64,000 nt of DNA from Albibeggiatoa sp964388965 (lineage in GTDB: Bacteria > Pseudomonadota > Gammaproteobacteria > Beggiatoales > Beggiatoaceae): positions 14,953 through 78,952 of the forward strand of contig CAYMCP010000003.1 of assembly GCA_964388965.1 (NCBI GenBank), in the 5' to 3' direction. The position numbers and the translations under genes were made by a program. Shown piece after piece: positions 54,315-63,786 of the stretch (position 1 is its first letter; each line of letters opens with the position of its first letter). Under the pieces are notes generated by a model. That model was not told the origin of the DNA. It was given only the letters and a program-made list of their open reading frames with translations, and made no database searches.

Positions 54315-54584
54315 TTGTTAAAAGATACACTAACAATTGTTAATAAATTAGGTTTGCACGCTCGTGCGGCGGCAAAACTGGTTAAACTTGCATCCACTTT
54401 TAGCAGCGATGTCTATTTGAAACGTAAACAGCGTGAAGTAAACGGTAAAAGCATTATGGGTGTGATGTTGCTGGCAGCAGGTAAAGGTGCTGAAATTGAG
54501 CTATCTGTTTCTGGTGAAGACGAAGAACAAGCATTTAAAAAAATTGCAGAACTCGTTAAAAATGGTTTCGGAGAAGAAGAGTGA
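54315..54584 (+). CDS. ptsH: Phosphocarrier protein HPr
   Basis: The PTS phosphocarrier, 89 residues. The active-site His15 (GLHARAAAKL) and the regulatory Ser46 (GKSIMGVMLL) are both present. The start is TTG at 54315, with GAGGTAAAG upstream, and no better ATG exists. Its stop overlaps the ptsI start by 4 bases. Ser46 suggests possible HPr kinase control, but hprK is not in the window. Confidence 0.95.
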   Translation: MLKDTLTIVNKLGLHARAAAKLVKLASTFSSDVYLKRKQREVNGKSIMGVMLLAAGKGAEIELSVSGEDEEQAFKKIAELVKNGFGEEE

Positions 54585-56314
54585 GTTTTACCCTGCAAGG
54601 CATAGGCGTTTCAAAAGGGATTGCTATTGGAAAAGTCCATATTATCGACCACGATAGCATAGAAGTTAATGAATATACCCTGTCAAAACAAAGTTTAGAT
54701 GATGAGGTAGCACGTTTTAAAAATGCGCTTGCCATTGCGCGGGAGCAATTACGAAAAATTCAGCAAAATATCCCTAAAACAGCACCCGAAGATATCGTTA
54801 CTTTTATTGAAACACATTTATTAATGTTAGACGATAGTTTATTGGTAGATTCACCAATCGCTTTCATCTACGAAAGACAATGTAATGCGGAATGGGCATT
54901 AAAATTACAATGTGATTATTTAGTAAAAATTTTTGATGAAATGGATGATCCATACATCAGTAGTCGCAAACGTGACGTAGAACAAGTCGTTTCGCGGGTA
55001 CAGCATATTTTACGCGGTCATACGGAATTACCAAGTAGTAATGATGTATCTAATGCAATTGTTGTGGCAGATGATTTAACGCCATCAGACACTATTTTAA
55101 TGCAACATCAAGGTATTTTGGGCTTTGCAACTGAATATGGCGGTTCTACTTCGCATACAGCTATTTTAGCCCGTAGTTTAGGTATTCCTGCAATTGTTGG
55201 CTTACACCGCGCACGACGCTATGTTAAACCTGATGATGTCGTTATTTTAGATGGTCTTCATGGTGTCATGTTAGTCGCCCCTGAACAAAATGCAATCGAA
55301 TACTATCAACAAAAACAAAGAGCAGACAAGCAACGTCGTACCGCACTCAAACGCTTAAAACAAGCACCTTGTGTTACTCTAAACGGTCAAGCCATTACGT
55401 TATATACCAATATTGAATTTCCTGAAGACATCATTAACGTTAAAAAAGTAGGTAGTCATGGAGTTGGTTTGTATCGCACCGAATTCTTATTTATGAATCG
55501 CATCGAACAACCTAACGAAGAAGAACATTACATTGCTTATCTTCAAGTGGTAAAATCATTAAAAAATAGTGAAATAACCATTCGCACAGTCGATTTAGGA
55601 GCAGATAAACAAGTCAATCCGCAATCTACCAACTCTTGGACTTCTAATCCTGCTTTAGGATTACGCGCTATTCGTTTATGTTTAAAAAATACACCCTTAT
55701 TTAAGCAACAATTGCGTGCTATCATGCGGGTTTCTGCTCAAGGGAATGTGCGGATGATGATTCCCATGTTATCTGGTCTGCAAGAATTAACTCAAGTATT
55801 AAACATTGTCGATGAAACCCGACGCGAATTATCACAAGAAGGTTATGATTTTGATCCAACTATGCCAATTGGGGCGATGGTTGAAGTACCTGCAATGGCA
55901 GTATGTACCGATTTATTTTTACCCTATTTAGATTTTTTATCTATTGGTACGAATGATTTAATTCAATATACGTTAGCGATTGATAGATGCGATGATTCTG
56001 TTAATTATCTATACGATCCGTTACATCCAGCAATTTTGCGTTTGATCAAGATGAGTATTGATGGTGCGGCTAGTTGTGCCAAACCAATTAGTATGTGTGG
56101 TGAAATGGCGAGCGATACTCGTTATGTGCGTTTATTATTGGGTTTAGGTTTGCGCTCGTTTAGTGTCAATCCAGAGGCTTTTTTAGAAGTAAAACAAATT
56201 ATTAACACCACCGATATGGATAAGTTGCACACAAACACCAAACGCATGTTAAGTACAGATTCACCGGCGGAAATGCGTTATTTATTGGACAAAATGAATG
56301 AAACCAGCACATAA
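54581..56314 (+). CDS. ptsI: PEP-protein phosphotransferase (enzyme I)
   Basis: The first PTS enzyme, transferring phosphate from PEP to HPr. Catalytic His192 (GGSTSHTAILARS), the PEP-binding EFLFMNR and DFLSIGTNDLIQYTLAIDR, and the Cys in SMCGEMASD are intact. The 577-residue length is normal. It starts with GTG overlapping the ptsH stop (GTGA). No sugar permease (EIIBC) or EIIA gene follows, so a regulatory PTS is likely, as in other gammaproteobacteria with incomplete systems. Confidence 0.97.
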   Translation: MSFTLQGIGVSKGIAIGKVHIIDHDSIEVNEYTLSKQSLDDEVARFKNALAIAREQLRKIQQNIPKTAPEDIVTFIETHLLMLDDSLLVDSPIAFIYERQCNAEWALKLQCDYLVKIFDEMDDPYISSRKRDVEQVVSRVQHILRGHTELPSSNDVSNAIVVADDLTPSDTILMQHQGILGFATEYGGSTSHTAILARSLGIPAIVGLHRARRYVKPDDVVILDGLHGVMLVAPEQNAIEYYQQKQRADKQRRTALKRLKQAPCVTLNGQAITLYTNIEFPEDIINVKKVGSHGVGLYRTEFLFMNRIEQPNEEEHYIAYLQVVKSLKNSEITIRTVDLGADKQVNPQSTNSWTSNPALGLRAIRLCLKNTPLFKQQLRAIMRVSAQGNVRMMIPMLSGLQELTQVLNIVDETRRELSQEGYDFDPTMPIGAMVEVPAMAVCTDLFLPYLDFLSIGTNDLIQYTLAIDRCDDSVNYLYDPLHPAILRLIKMSIDGAASCAKPISMCGEMASDTRYVRLLLGLGLRSFSVNPEAFLEVKQIINTTDMDKLHTNTKRMLSTDSPAEMRYLLDKMNETST

Positions 56315-56342
56315 TCGTACTGGTCATTTTTAACGATTTCGA

Positions 56343-56759
56343 TCAATTGATAGCGGAAAACCATTTAGCACCAAACAATCCACCCTCTTTGGCTTGCCAC
56401 CCATTATCTAACATGATTTGTTTTAAACGGCGTTTGATCTCATCATCTTTTAACTTACCGTTAGTTTCTTGCTTAAACATTTCAAACGCATCATCAAATT
56501 CCTTGCGATCTACCTTACCGTCTGCTGCAAAGCGTTGTAGCAATTTTTTGGCTTGCTCTTCAATTTCGCGTTCCAAACCATAACCCTTCTCGGTCGCCAC
56601 TTGGCGAATGATGGCTAAACCTTTTTCGACCCCGATACCCATTTTAATACCTTCTTCTAAAATGTGTTTTTCTTCTTGGCGGTCGATGTATTTGTCGTCA
56701 AACACTTGTAATTTAATGTGTTCTACAAATTTATCTACTGTCTCTTGACTCACAGACAT
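56343..56759 (-). CDS. TerB-like helical protein with EF-hand-like loops
   Basis: 138 residues beginning MSVSQETVDKFVEHIKLQVF. Two acidic loops, FDDKYIDRQEE and AADGKVDRKEF, resemble paired metal-binding loops of TerB or EF-hand proteins, separated by helices. I start at 56759, preceded by AAAGGAAT. An earlier ATG at 56819 adds a hydrophobic stretch without a ribosome site. Probably a cytoplasmic metal-linked regulator; no assigned function. Confidence 0.62.
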   Translation of the reverse strand: MSVSQETVDKFVEHIKLQVFDDKYIDRQEEKHILEEGIKMGIGVEKGLAIIRQVATEKGYGLEREIEEQAKKLLQRFAADGKVDRKEFDDAFEMFKQETNGKLKDDEIKRRLKQIMLDNGWQAKEGGLFGAKWFSAIN

Positions 56760-56872
56760 AAGGTATTCCTTTTGCGGCGACTGTGTTACTAGAATAAGGA
56801 TTATTGCTATGAGATTCAACCGTATTAATCATTTTTTTACTACGGTACAAAAAAACATAAAAAATTTGCGCA

Positions 56873-57574
56873 TTACCAAGGCATAGGAAAACTGTTGACA
56901 AATGACATTGGACGCGACAAATTACCTAACCCATAGCTCATTTTTGCGACATCTTGACGCATTTGGTTAGTAGATATACTCATCATGCGCATCGTTTCCG
57001 TCATTCTTTCCATTGAAGCATTCATTGTAGCCATAGATTCATCCATTCGATTAATTGCACTGTCCATGCGCGCCATAGACTCATCCATCCGCGTAATTGA
57101 ACTGTCCATGCCCGTAATAGATTCATCCATGCGTACCATTGCCTGCTCCATATAGCCCATATATTTCAGCATTGGCGGTAAGGTATCCAATTTCAAAGAA
57201 ATATCATTCATCGTGACCGTCATCATACTGATTTGTTTGGATAAATCACCAATATTTTGCGACATAGAAGCCATGTGTTCAGCCATATCAGGGTCTATGC
57301 TTTGCGCAATTGAACGCATATCGCCCGTTAAGCTATAAATCAAAAAGAATCCATAGGCTGCTAATACTGCAAATGCGAACAAAGCGGGATAAACAATACC
57401 TTCCCAACGTCTAGCACTTTGCTGGAAACTTTTAACAAACTGTTCCATTTGACCTTTGCCGATTGCAGCCCCACATTCCATCGTTTGCGCTTCTATTTTT
57501 GTGTCGATTGGTCTATACGATTTATTCTGTAAATTGTTATTACCTGCGTCACCCGTCGTTGTTGGTTGGGTCAT
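56873..57574 (-). CDS. Membrane protein with Met/Asp-rich heptad coiled coil
   Basis: 233 residues. A Gln/Thr/Asn-rich N-terminus leads to one transmembrane helix (about 61-82), then a long coiled coil (about 90-215) of seven-residue repeats such as MDESITG, MDSSITR, MDESMAR, MDSAINR and MDESMAT. The repeat is visible in the DNA as GATTCATCCATxCG. It may form an oligomeric rod in the periplasm or cytoplasm. Similar in plan to the protein at 51676. Function unknown. Confidence 0.65.
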   Translation of the reverse strand: MTQPTTTGDAGNNNLQNKSYRPIDTKIEAQTMECGAAIGKGQMEQFVKSFQQSARRWEGIVYPALFAFAVLAAYGFFLIYSLTGDMRSIAQSIDPDMAEHMASMSQNIGDLSKQISMMTVTMNDISLKLDTLPPMLKYMGYMEQAMVRMDESITGMDSSITRMDESMARMDSAINRMDESMATMNASMERMTETMRMMSISTNQMRQDVAKMSYGLGNLSRPMSFVNSFPMPW

Positions 57575-57752
57575 ACCAAAGCTCCTCCATACAATCTTTA
57601 TTATTTTACTCTGGTTTAGTTATAGATTAATTTTATTAACACCAACAATATGCTTATAAGCAATTGATAATTTTCAGTTAAAAATGCCAATATGACACAC
57701 TTTCAAATATGATGCTAGCAAATTAAGCCAACAATGTCCAAAAGCATGATCT

Positions 57753-59094
57753 TTATTCAACAATTACGGAGGGAGTAGACTTAAACTCGTTTACAATCTT
57801 TTCAATCTGATACTTATTCAGAACAGGCTCTCTGAAGTAATTAATATATCCATATATTTCTTAAATGCGTTTAGGCTGTGCAAAATATTTCTTATCTTTA
57901 GGCGGTAGCGAACCCCAATAGGCAACAATAGTACGCACTCTCACTTGAATCCCCGATATTTCTCTTAAATAACAAATACATAACCAACCTGCACAATGAG
58001 CTTGCTGATAAGGATTGTAGTAAATGCCTGTTTCTACAAACTTTTGTGACCAATTTTTAGTTTCAATTAAAAATACACCTGTTGGCGCAACCACAAGATG
58101 GTCTATTTGTGTCGATATAATTTGATTATCAAAGCATTTAGTATAATGATGAAGCCGTAAATTTACATCATTTAATACATAATAACTATTGGGCAAATGC
58201 GATAATTGATTAATAACAGCTAATTCTGCTTCAGTACCGACAAAATATGGTGAATGAATAATGTGATGCAAATTTTCTATACTTTTCGCCAATTGGTCGC
58301 AACCTTGTTTAATAAAATTTTCTCGATTGGTTTGCAATGACTGACATTGTTGTTGTGCCGTTTTGATAGACTGATGCCTGCCATGCTGCAATAGAAGCTT
58401 GTTCTTGTTGTTTTAACTTAAATTTTTGTCTTTCCGACCTTTTATAAACTGTCTCATAGTCTTGTAATAATCGCGTTTTGTCACGATTAAGTGAATTATA
58501 TAAATCACGTTGCTGTGCTTCGAGTGCAAATTTAGTTTGTGTTTTGTCTCGTTCGTAACGTTCTGTTAAAAATTGCTTTTCAGCTTTGACTTTTTGTAAT
58601 TCAGCAGCATAATTTTTTTGTTTTTTATCAATTGCCGCGTTAATTTGGTTTATTGCTTGCTCATATTGAAAATTAAATTGCTCTATATACTGATTTTTAT
58701 ATCGAGATAGACGGGATAATTGACTTCTATAACTGTCTGACCACTGCCATTTAATTAGAATATGTAACCAGTAAAATAGTTGCGCAATAAAGCCCTTTTT
58801 CGCAAGTTTCGCTTTTTCATTTTCTAGCAAGGCGATGTCACGATTGATAGTGTGTAATTCTTCTGGTACTTGTTCAAATTGCTGCTGAATAGACTCTTTT
58901 TCTTGTTGCAATGTAGACAATTCAGTGTGAAATTTTGTATTAATTTTATATAAACGAGAATTTAAATTAAAATTATCTGTTTTATATCGATTAGTTAATT
59001 CTGTAATAGCTTGTTCGATTTGGATTTGATGTGACTCTGCGCATTCCTCTAAACGCTGCCATTCCGATTTAATACGTTGTTCAATCTGAAGCAT
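57753..59094 (-). pseudogene. Coiled-coil/NERD nuclease-like protein, broken by a frameshift and a stop
   Basis: The first frame (from 59094) encodes a long coiled coil with a short hydrophobic segment (FIAQLFYWLHILIKW) and drifts out of frame after QASIAAWQA, near 58360-58390. A second frame continues SIKTAQQQCQSLQ and holds a NERD domain: GTEAELAVINQL, QIDHLVVAPTGVFLIETKNW. It stops at 57861 after AQPKRI, but the same frame resumes EIYGYINYFREPVLNKYQIE and ends at 57753, as expected for a NERD C-terminus. Two independent lesions make a pseudogene likely, though sequencing error is possible. NERD proteins are predicted nucleases. Confidence 0.78.
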
Positions 59095-59311
59095 CTAACT
59101 TTTGAATTTGCGCATAAGTTTGAGATTGTAATGCGTCAATTTGCGATTGTAGATTAGACTGTTTTTGCTGAATATCGTTATGTAATGCTTGTAATTTATT
59201 AAAAAATTCTTGCTCCATTGTTTGATATTGCCAATGGCGTTGCTGTTCTAATTCCTGCGCTTTTTGCTTCACTTCTAAAGTTGTCTGTGCGGAAATATTA
59301 GACATAGACAA
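59081..59311 (-). CDS. Small coiled-coil protein upstream of the NERD gene
   Basis: A 76-residue Gln-rich helical protein (MSMSNISAQTTLEVKQKAQE). Its last 14 bases overlap the start of the NERD gene, so the two were cotranslated. Heptads such as KLQALHNDIQQKQSNLQSQI suggest it pairs with the neighbouring coiled coil. With its partner gene broken, it may have lost function. Confidence 0.5.
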   Translation of the reverse strand: MSMSNISAQTTLEVKQKAQELEQQRHWQYQTMEQEFFNKLQALHNDIQQKQSNLQSQIDALQSQTYAQIQKLDASD

Positions 59312-60012
59312 TTGTCTTTATATACCTTTCCACGCCCCACTTGTTCCTAATACTATTGCCACTGTAAAATCTCTCAATAAGGTCAAATAGAGCAAATTTA
59401 GCTCCTGCATACATTAAAATTATAGCCGATAATTATATCTCAAAACAACGAAATGTCAGTAAATATTTTTCAAAATATTGTGTTTTATTAATTTATCAAT
59501 AATTTGAAAATGATACTAAAAAATTTAATGACATTATGGGTTCTATATCTGCTTTGATTCTTGGCAAGCTCTTTTGCAATTTATGCTTGATGGACTTAAC
59601 TCTCGCCATCCTCCTCCTGCTTAACTCTAAAATGAGAATTACTGGAAAAACACTGAAAATGCACTCAACACCGCATCCCTCATGCTATATTTTAGGTTGT
59701 TTGCTGTCCCTTTTTTACGACTATCTGGCAACTCACTGAATTGACTACTTATCTTTTCTATTAACACATTGAATGATAGAGGCTTGTTTTCTTGTCCAAA
59801 TGGCATTGACATATTAATTTACTCAGTTTTTATAGTATCCACTATTATACTATGGTTTTAAATTGAAAATTGCTGAATTTGATAGGTTTGTCTTGTAATT
59901 TTAAATCAATAATTTTTGAGAGGAATATTTGTAATAAATTGATTTTAAATAATTATTTTTCAATATACTGCGCCTAAAATCACCCATCCAAGCTGTATAT
60001 TTCTCGATTTAG
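59312..60012. other. Intergenic region with one decayed frame
   Basis: 701 bases, AT-rich. Apart from the decayed frame at 59532-59745 I see no gene. The last 200 bases are very AT-rich and presumably carry the promoter of the large hybrid kinase. Confidence 0.45.
59532..59745 (+). pseudogene. Decayed protein-coding remnant, family unknown
   Basis: One frame reads HYGFYICFDSWQALLQFMLD and GLNSRHPPPA, meets two stops (TAA-CTC-TAA), then continues NENYWKNTENALNTASLMLY and FRLFAVPF. The composition looks like real protein on both sides of the stops. No start codon and no recognisable family. An overlapping 67-codon frame in another register is likely spurious. Confidence 0.35.
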
Positions 60013-63000
60013 ATGAAAAAATCATTTATCCCATCACATCATTGCAATACAATGTCTATATCTGTTTTTTCACCTTCAAACCTCATGAGTACACCACCTG
60101 TTGTAATGCAAACCAATCTTATTGGAATTGGTTTAATTTCCGCGCAACAAAAATGGTTGATGATCAATGCCAAACTTTGTGACATTTTAGATTACAGTCA
60201 CGATGAGCTACTGCAATTAGATTGGCTGATGATTATCGAACCGCAAAGCTATGCACAGCATCAAACAGCCATTCAGCAATTGTGGAATAGTCAAACGCAA
60301 CAATATCAAGCTGATTTTGTATTACTATCTAAACAAGGCTTTTCCATTCCGGCAAGTTTGGAGTTACGGGTACATCTATCGGAATCTAATCAACGACAAT
60401 TTTACTGTTTCGTACAAGATAATCGTACCCAAGAACAACTTAACCAAGCTTTAAAACAAAGTGAGCAACGTTTTCAACGCTATTTTGAAATTCCACTTGT
60501 TGGTATTGCTTTATTTTCACCTGAACGCGGCTGGATTGATGCAAATGAAAAATTTTGCGACATGATGGGCTACAATAACCTGGACGATTTACAAAGTGTA
60601 TCATGGGTCACTTTATCGCATCCTGATGATTTAGAACATGATATTGAATATTTTAATAATATTGTTTCAGGTCAGGTCAATGATTATAACATCGATAAAC
60701 GTTTTATTCGTAAAGATGGTAATTGTATTGATGCTAGTGTTTCAATCCGCTGCATTCGCAAACCCAATCAACAAGTAGATTTCTTTTTTGCCTTGGTACA
60801 AGACATTAGCGAACGCAAACAATTTGAAATGGCATTACGCAATAGTGAAAAACGTTATAGAACTATTTTTAATTGTGCGGCAGTCGCTATCGCCTTGATG
60901 GATAAGGAGGGACATTACATACAATTCAATTCGACATGGGCAAAGATGCTTGGCTATACCAATCAAGAAATGATGAATAAATGTAATGTTGATATTACTT
61001 ATCCAGAAGACGTTGCTATTACTGAAAAATATCTTTATCAACTTATTCATTCTGAAGAGGAAATTTGTCGTATTGAAAAACGTTTTATTAGCAAAGATGG
61101 GCAGATTATTTGGGGAGATGTGACAGCGTCCGTGACTCGTAACGAAAAAGGTGAAGTTGAAGGTATTGTTGGGATTATCGTAGATATTACTGAGCGCAAA
61201 CGTACTGAAGAGCAACTTATCCGTGCCAAAGAAGCAGCAGAAGCCGCTACAAAAGCTAAAAGTGAATTCCTAGCTAATATGAGCCATGAAATTCGCACAC
61301 CAATGAATGGCGTTGTTGGCATGACAGAATTATTACTTAATACCGATTTAACTATGAAACAGCGTGAATATGCGGAGACAATTTGCCATTCCACTGACGC
61401 ATTACAAACTTTAATTAATGATATTTTAGATTTTTCCAAAATTGAAGCCGGTAAATTAACCTTAGAGCCAATAGAATTTGACTTAGAAAATGCGGTGTTG
61501 GAAATCGCTCGTTTACTGTCTATTACCGCAGAATCAAAAGGTTTTGAATTAATTGTACGCTACGCACCCGAAGCACCACGCTACGTTGTGGGAGATGCAG
61601 GACGCATTCGACAGATTTTGACTAATTTAATCGGTAACGCAATTAAATTTACCGAAAAAGGTCATGTATTGGTAGACATAGAATGTGTAACTAAAGTAGA
61701 TGACTTTGCTTATATAAACTTTCAAATTCAAGATACTGGGATTGGAATTGCTAAAGATAAACTTAATACTATTTTCGATAAATTTACCCAAGCTGACACG
61801 TCAACTACAAGGCGTTTTGGTGGTACGGGTTTAGGTTTAGCGATCACGCAACAATTGGTTAAAATGATGGGCGGTAAAATTCAAGTTAGTAGCCAAGAAC
61901 GAATCGGCTCAACATTTACATTCCAATTACCATTACCAGTTGCCATCACATCTACAGAACATCACGCCCCTGCACTTGTATCTATAAAAATTTTACACAA
62001 TTCCCATGTCCTAGTTGTAGATGATAATCATATCAATTTAAAAGTTTTAACTGAACAATTAGAAACAGTTAATATCCGTTGTCAGGTTGTAGACAGTGCA
62101 GAAAAAGCATTAATAAGTTTATATGAAGCAAAGCGAGTGGGTGATCCTTTCTGGTTAGCGATTTTGGATTATTTAATGCCAAATATGGACGGTGAAAGTC
62201 TTGCTAAATTGATTAAACAAGATAAACGATTACAAGACACCACATTGGTGTTATTATCCTCTGCGGGTTATCAGCAAAATCAAAGTAGTCAACATTTTTA
62301 TGATATTGGTTTTTCAGCACATTTAATCAAACCACTACCTAGATTGCAATTACAACGTACTTTAGCCAGATTACGCATTGCTTATCAAAATAAAGAAAAA
62401 TTGAGCTATTTAATCACGATGGAACAATCTGTTCCATTACTAACGCCTACCAAAACAGTGTATCATTTTAACTTAAAAGTATTATTAGTCGAAGATAATG
62501 ACGTAAATCGTATTGTTGCGTACAATATGTTGGAAAAATTAAGTTGTGAAGTTTTCACAGCGCGTAATGGTATCGAAGCGTTAAAAATATTGCCGCAACA
62601 TAATTTTGATCTGATTTTTATGGATGTGCAAATGCCAGAAATGGACGGTTTTGAAGCAACACGTAAAATTCGCTTACAAGAGCAATTAAAACGTCAACAA
62701 GGTATGTGTGTCAAACCTGCTAATATTGTTGCTATGACTGCTAGTGCCATGCACGGTGACGCAGAACGTTGTTTAAATTCGGGAATGAATAATTATATTG
62801 CAAAACCAATTAATCTGAATAGAATCATTAGTATTTTAGAAATTTATAGTAAAAAATCAGAAATACCACAACAAGTGATAGATAAAGGGATAAAACAGGT
62901 GGAAATTTTGCATGATACCCAAATATTGCCGATTGAGGAAAAAAACATGCAGAAAAAAATTCTATTAGTCGAAGACAATCAAGTTAATGCAATGGTTGCG

Positions 63001-63786
63001 TCTAAATTTTTAGAGGCACTAGGCTGTGATGTTTCCAGCGTCGAAAACGGTGAAGAGGCGGTATCTATCTATAAAAAAGTCCATTTCGATATGATACTGA
63101 TGGATATTCGGATGCCAATTATGGACGGTGTGCAGGCTACGCTACTCATTCGAGAAATGGAACAAGAAACACGACAGAGAACGCCGATTGTTGCATTAAC
63201 GGCGAATACGATGCCTCATGACCTTAAACGTTATGCGGCTAATGGTATTGATGATTGTATCGCTAAACCAATTAAATTAGAAACAATTAAAGCAATTTTA
63301 CAACGTTTTTTACATTATACGCCAACAACAGTACATCATTCTAAGACCGAGCAGAAAAAATTAGATTCTAGTATGGTGGCAATGTCAGAGGTAGAGTCAG
63401 ACGGGGTAGATGAAACGAAAACTACAAACAGTTTACCTGTTTTTAATGCTGATCAGGCAAAACGGATTTCTATTGGTAATTTGTCTATTTTACAAAGAAT
63501 TGTGGATAAATATCGAGAAGATACACCAAAGCAAATTGCAAAATTAGAGCAGGCAATCACAGAAAATGATACAGCTACTGTAGAACGGGCTGCACATTCC
63601 ATTAAGGGCAGTTCGCGTAGTATTGGTGCAATGCGTTTAGGACAAGCTGCATTTCAGTTAGAACGCCTTACAAAAAATACAGAACTCACTCATTTACATT
63701 CTCAGGTGGGTCAATTACAGCATGAGTTTAGTACATTATTAGCAGAATGGGAAAATATTGACTGGAAAAATATTGTTGAAGGCTAA
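60013..63786 (+). CDS. Hybrid histidine kinase: 3 PAS, HisKA, HATPase, 3 receivers, HPt
   Basis: A 1257-residue soluble sensor. Three PAS domains (about 28-140, 150-268, 280-392) precede HisKA with H425 (MSHEIRTP) and HATPase_c (N box LIGNAIKF, DTGIGI, GGTGLGL). The first receiver (about 665-790) has D719 in ILDYLMPNMDG. The second and third are canonical, with MDVQMPEMDG and MDIRMPIMDG. The C-terminal HPt (about 1160-1250) carries the phospho-His in AAHSIKGSSRSIGA. All phosphorelay modules are in one chain, but there is no output domain. The start is uncertain; Met14 or Met25 are alternatives, because no clear ribosome site precedes the first ATG. Confidence 0.93.
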   Translation: MKKSFIPSHHCNTMSISVFSPSNLMSTPPVVMQTNLIGIGLISAQQKWLMINAKLCDILDYSHDELLQLDWLMIIEPQSYAQHQTAIQQLWNSQTQQYQADFVLLSKQGFSIPASLELRVHLSESNQRQFYCFVQDNRTQEQLNQALKQSEQRFQRYFEIPLVGIALFSPERGWIDANEKFCDMMGYNNLDDLQSVSWVTLSHPDDLEHDIEYFNNIVSGQVNDYNIDKRFIRKDGNCIDASVSIRCIRKPNQQVDFFFALVQDISERKQFEMALRNSEKRYRTIFNCAAVAIALMDKEGHYIQFNSTWAKMLGYTNQEMMNKCNVDITYPEDVAITEKYLYQLIHSEEEICRIEKRFISKDGQIIWGDVTASVTRNEKGEVEGIVGIIVDITERKRTEEQLIRAKEAAEAATKAKSEFLANMSHEIRTPMNGVVGMTELLLNTDLTMKQREYAETICHSTDALQTLINDILDFSKIEAGKLTLEPIEFDLENAVLEIARLLSITAESKGFELIVRYAPEAPRYVVGDAGRIRQILTNLIGNAIKFTEKGHVLVDIECVTKVDDFAYINFQIQDTGIGIAKDKLNTIFDKFTQADTSTTRRFGGTGLGLAITQQLVKMMGGKIQVSSQERIGSTFTFQLPLPVAITSTEHHAPALVSIKILHNSHVLVVDDNHINLKVLTEQLETVNIRCQVVDSAEKALISLYEAKRVGDPFWLAILDYLMPNMDGESLAKLIKQDKRLQDTTLVLLSSAGYQQNQSSQHFYDIGFSAHLIKPLPRLQLQRTLARLRIAYQNKEKLSYLITMEQSVPLLTPTKTVYHFNLKVLLVEDNDVNRIVAYNMLEKLSCEVFTARNGIEALKILPQHNFDLIFMDVQMPEMDGFEATRKIRLQEQLKRQQGMCVKPANIVAMTASAMHGDAERCLNSGMNNYIAKPINLNRIISILEIYSKKSEIPQQVIDKGIKQVEILHDTQILPIEEKNMQKKILLVEDNQVNAMVASKFLEALGCDVSSVENGEEAVSIYKKVHFDMILMDIRMPIMDGVQATLLIREMEQETRQRTPIVALTANTMPHDLKRYAANGIDDCIAKPIKLETIKAILQRFLHYTPTTVHHSKTEQKKLDSSMVAMSEVESDGVDETKTTNSLPVFNADQAKRISIGNLSILQRIVDKYREDTPKQIAKLEQAITENDTATVERAAHSIKGSSRSIGAMRLGQAAFQLERLTKNTELTHLHSQVGQLQHEFSTLLAEWENIDWKNIVEG

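Noticed and set aside
54148..54336. 62-codon minus-strand frame upstream of ptsH
   Set aside because: It starts within ptsH, lacks a ribosome site and matches no family. A remnant cannot be excluded.
58309..58391. Two independent overlapping genes (coiled coil and NERD)
   Set aside because: The second frame's start is a TTG inside the coiled-coil coding region, and the sequence reads on naturally from one frame to the other, favouring a frameshift in one gene.
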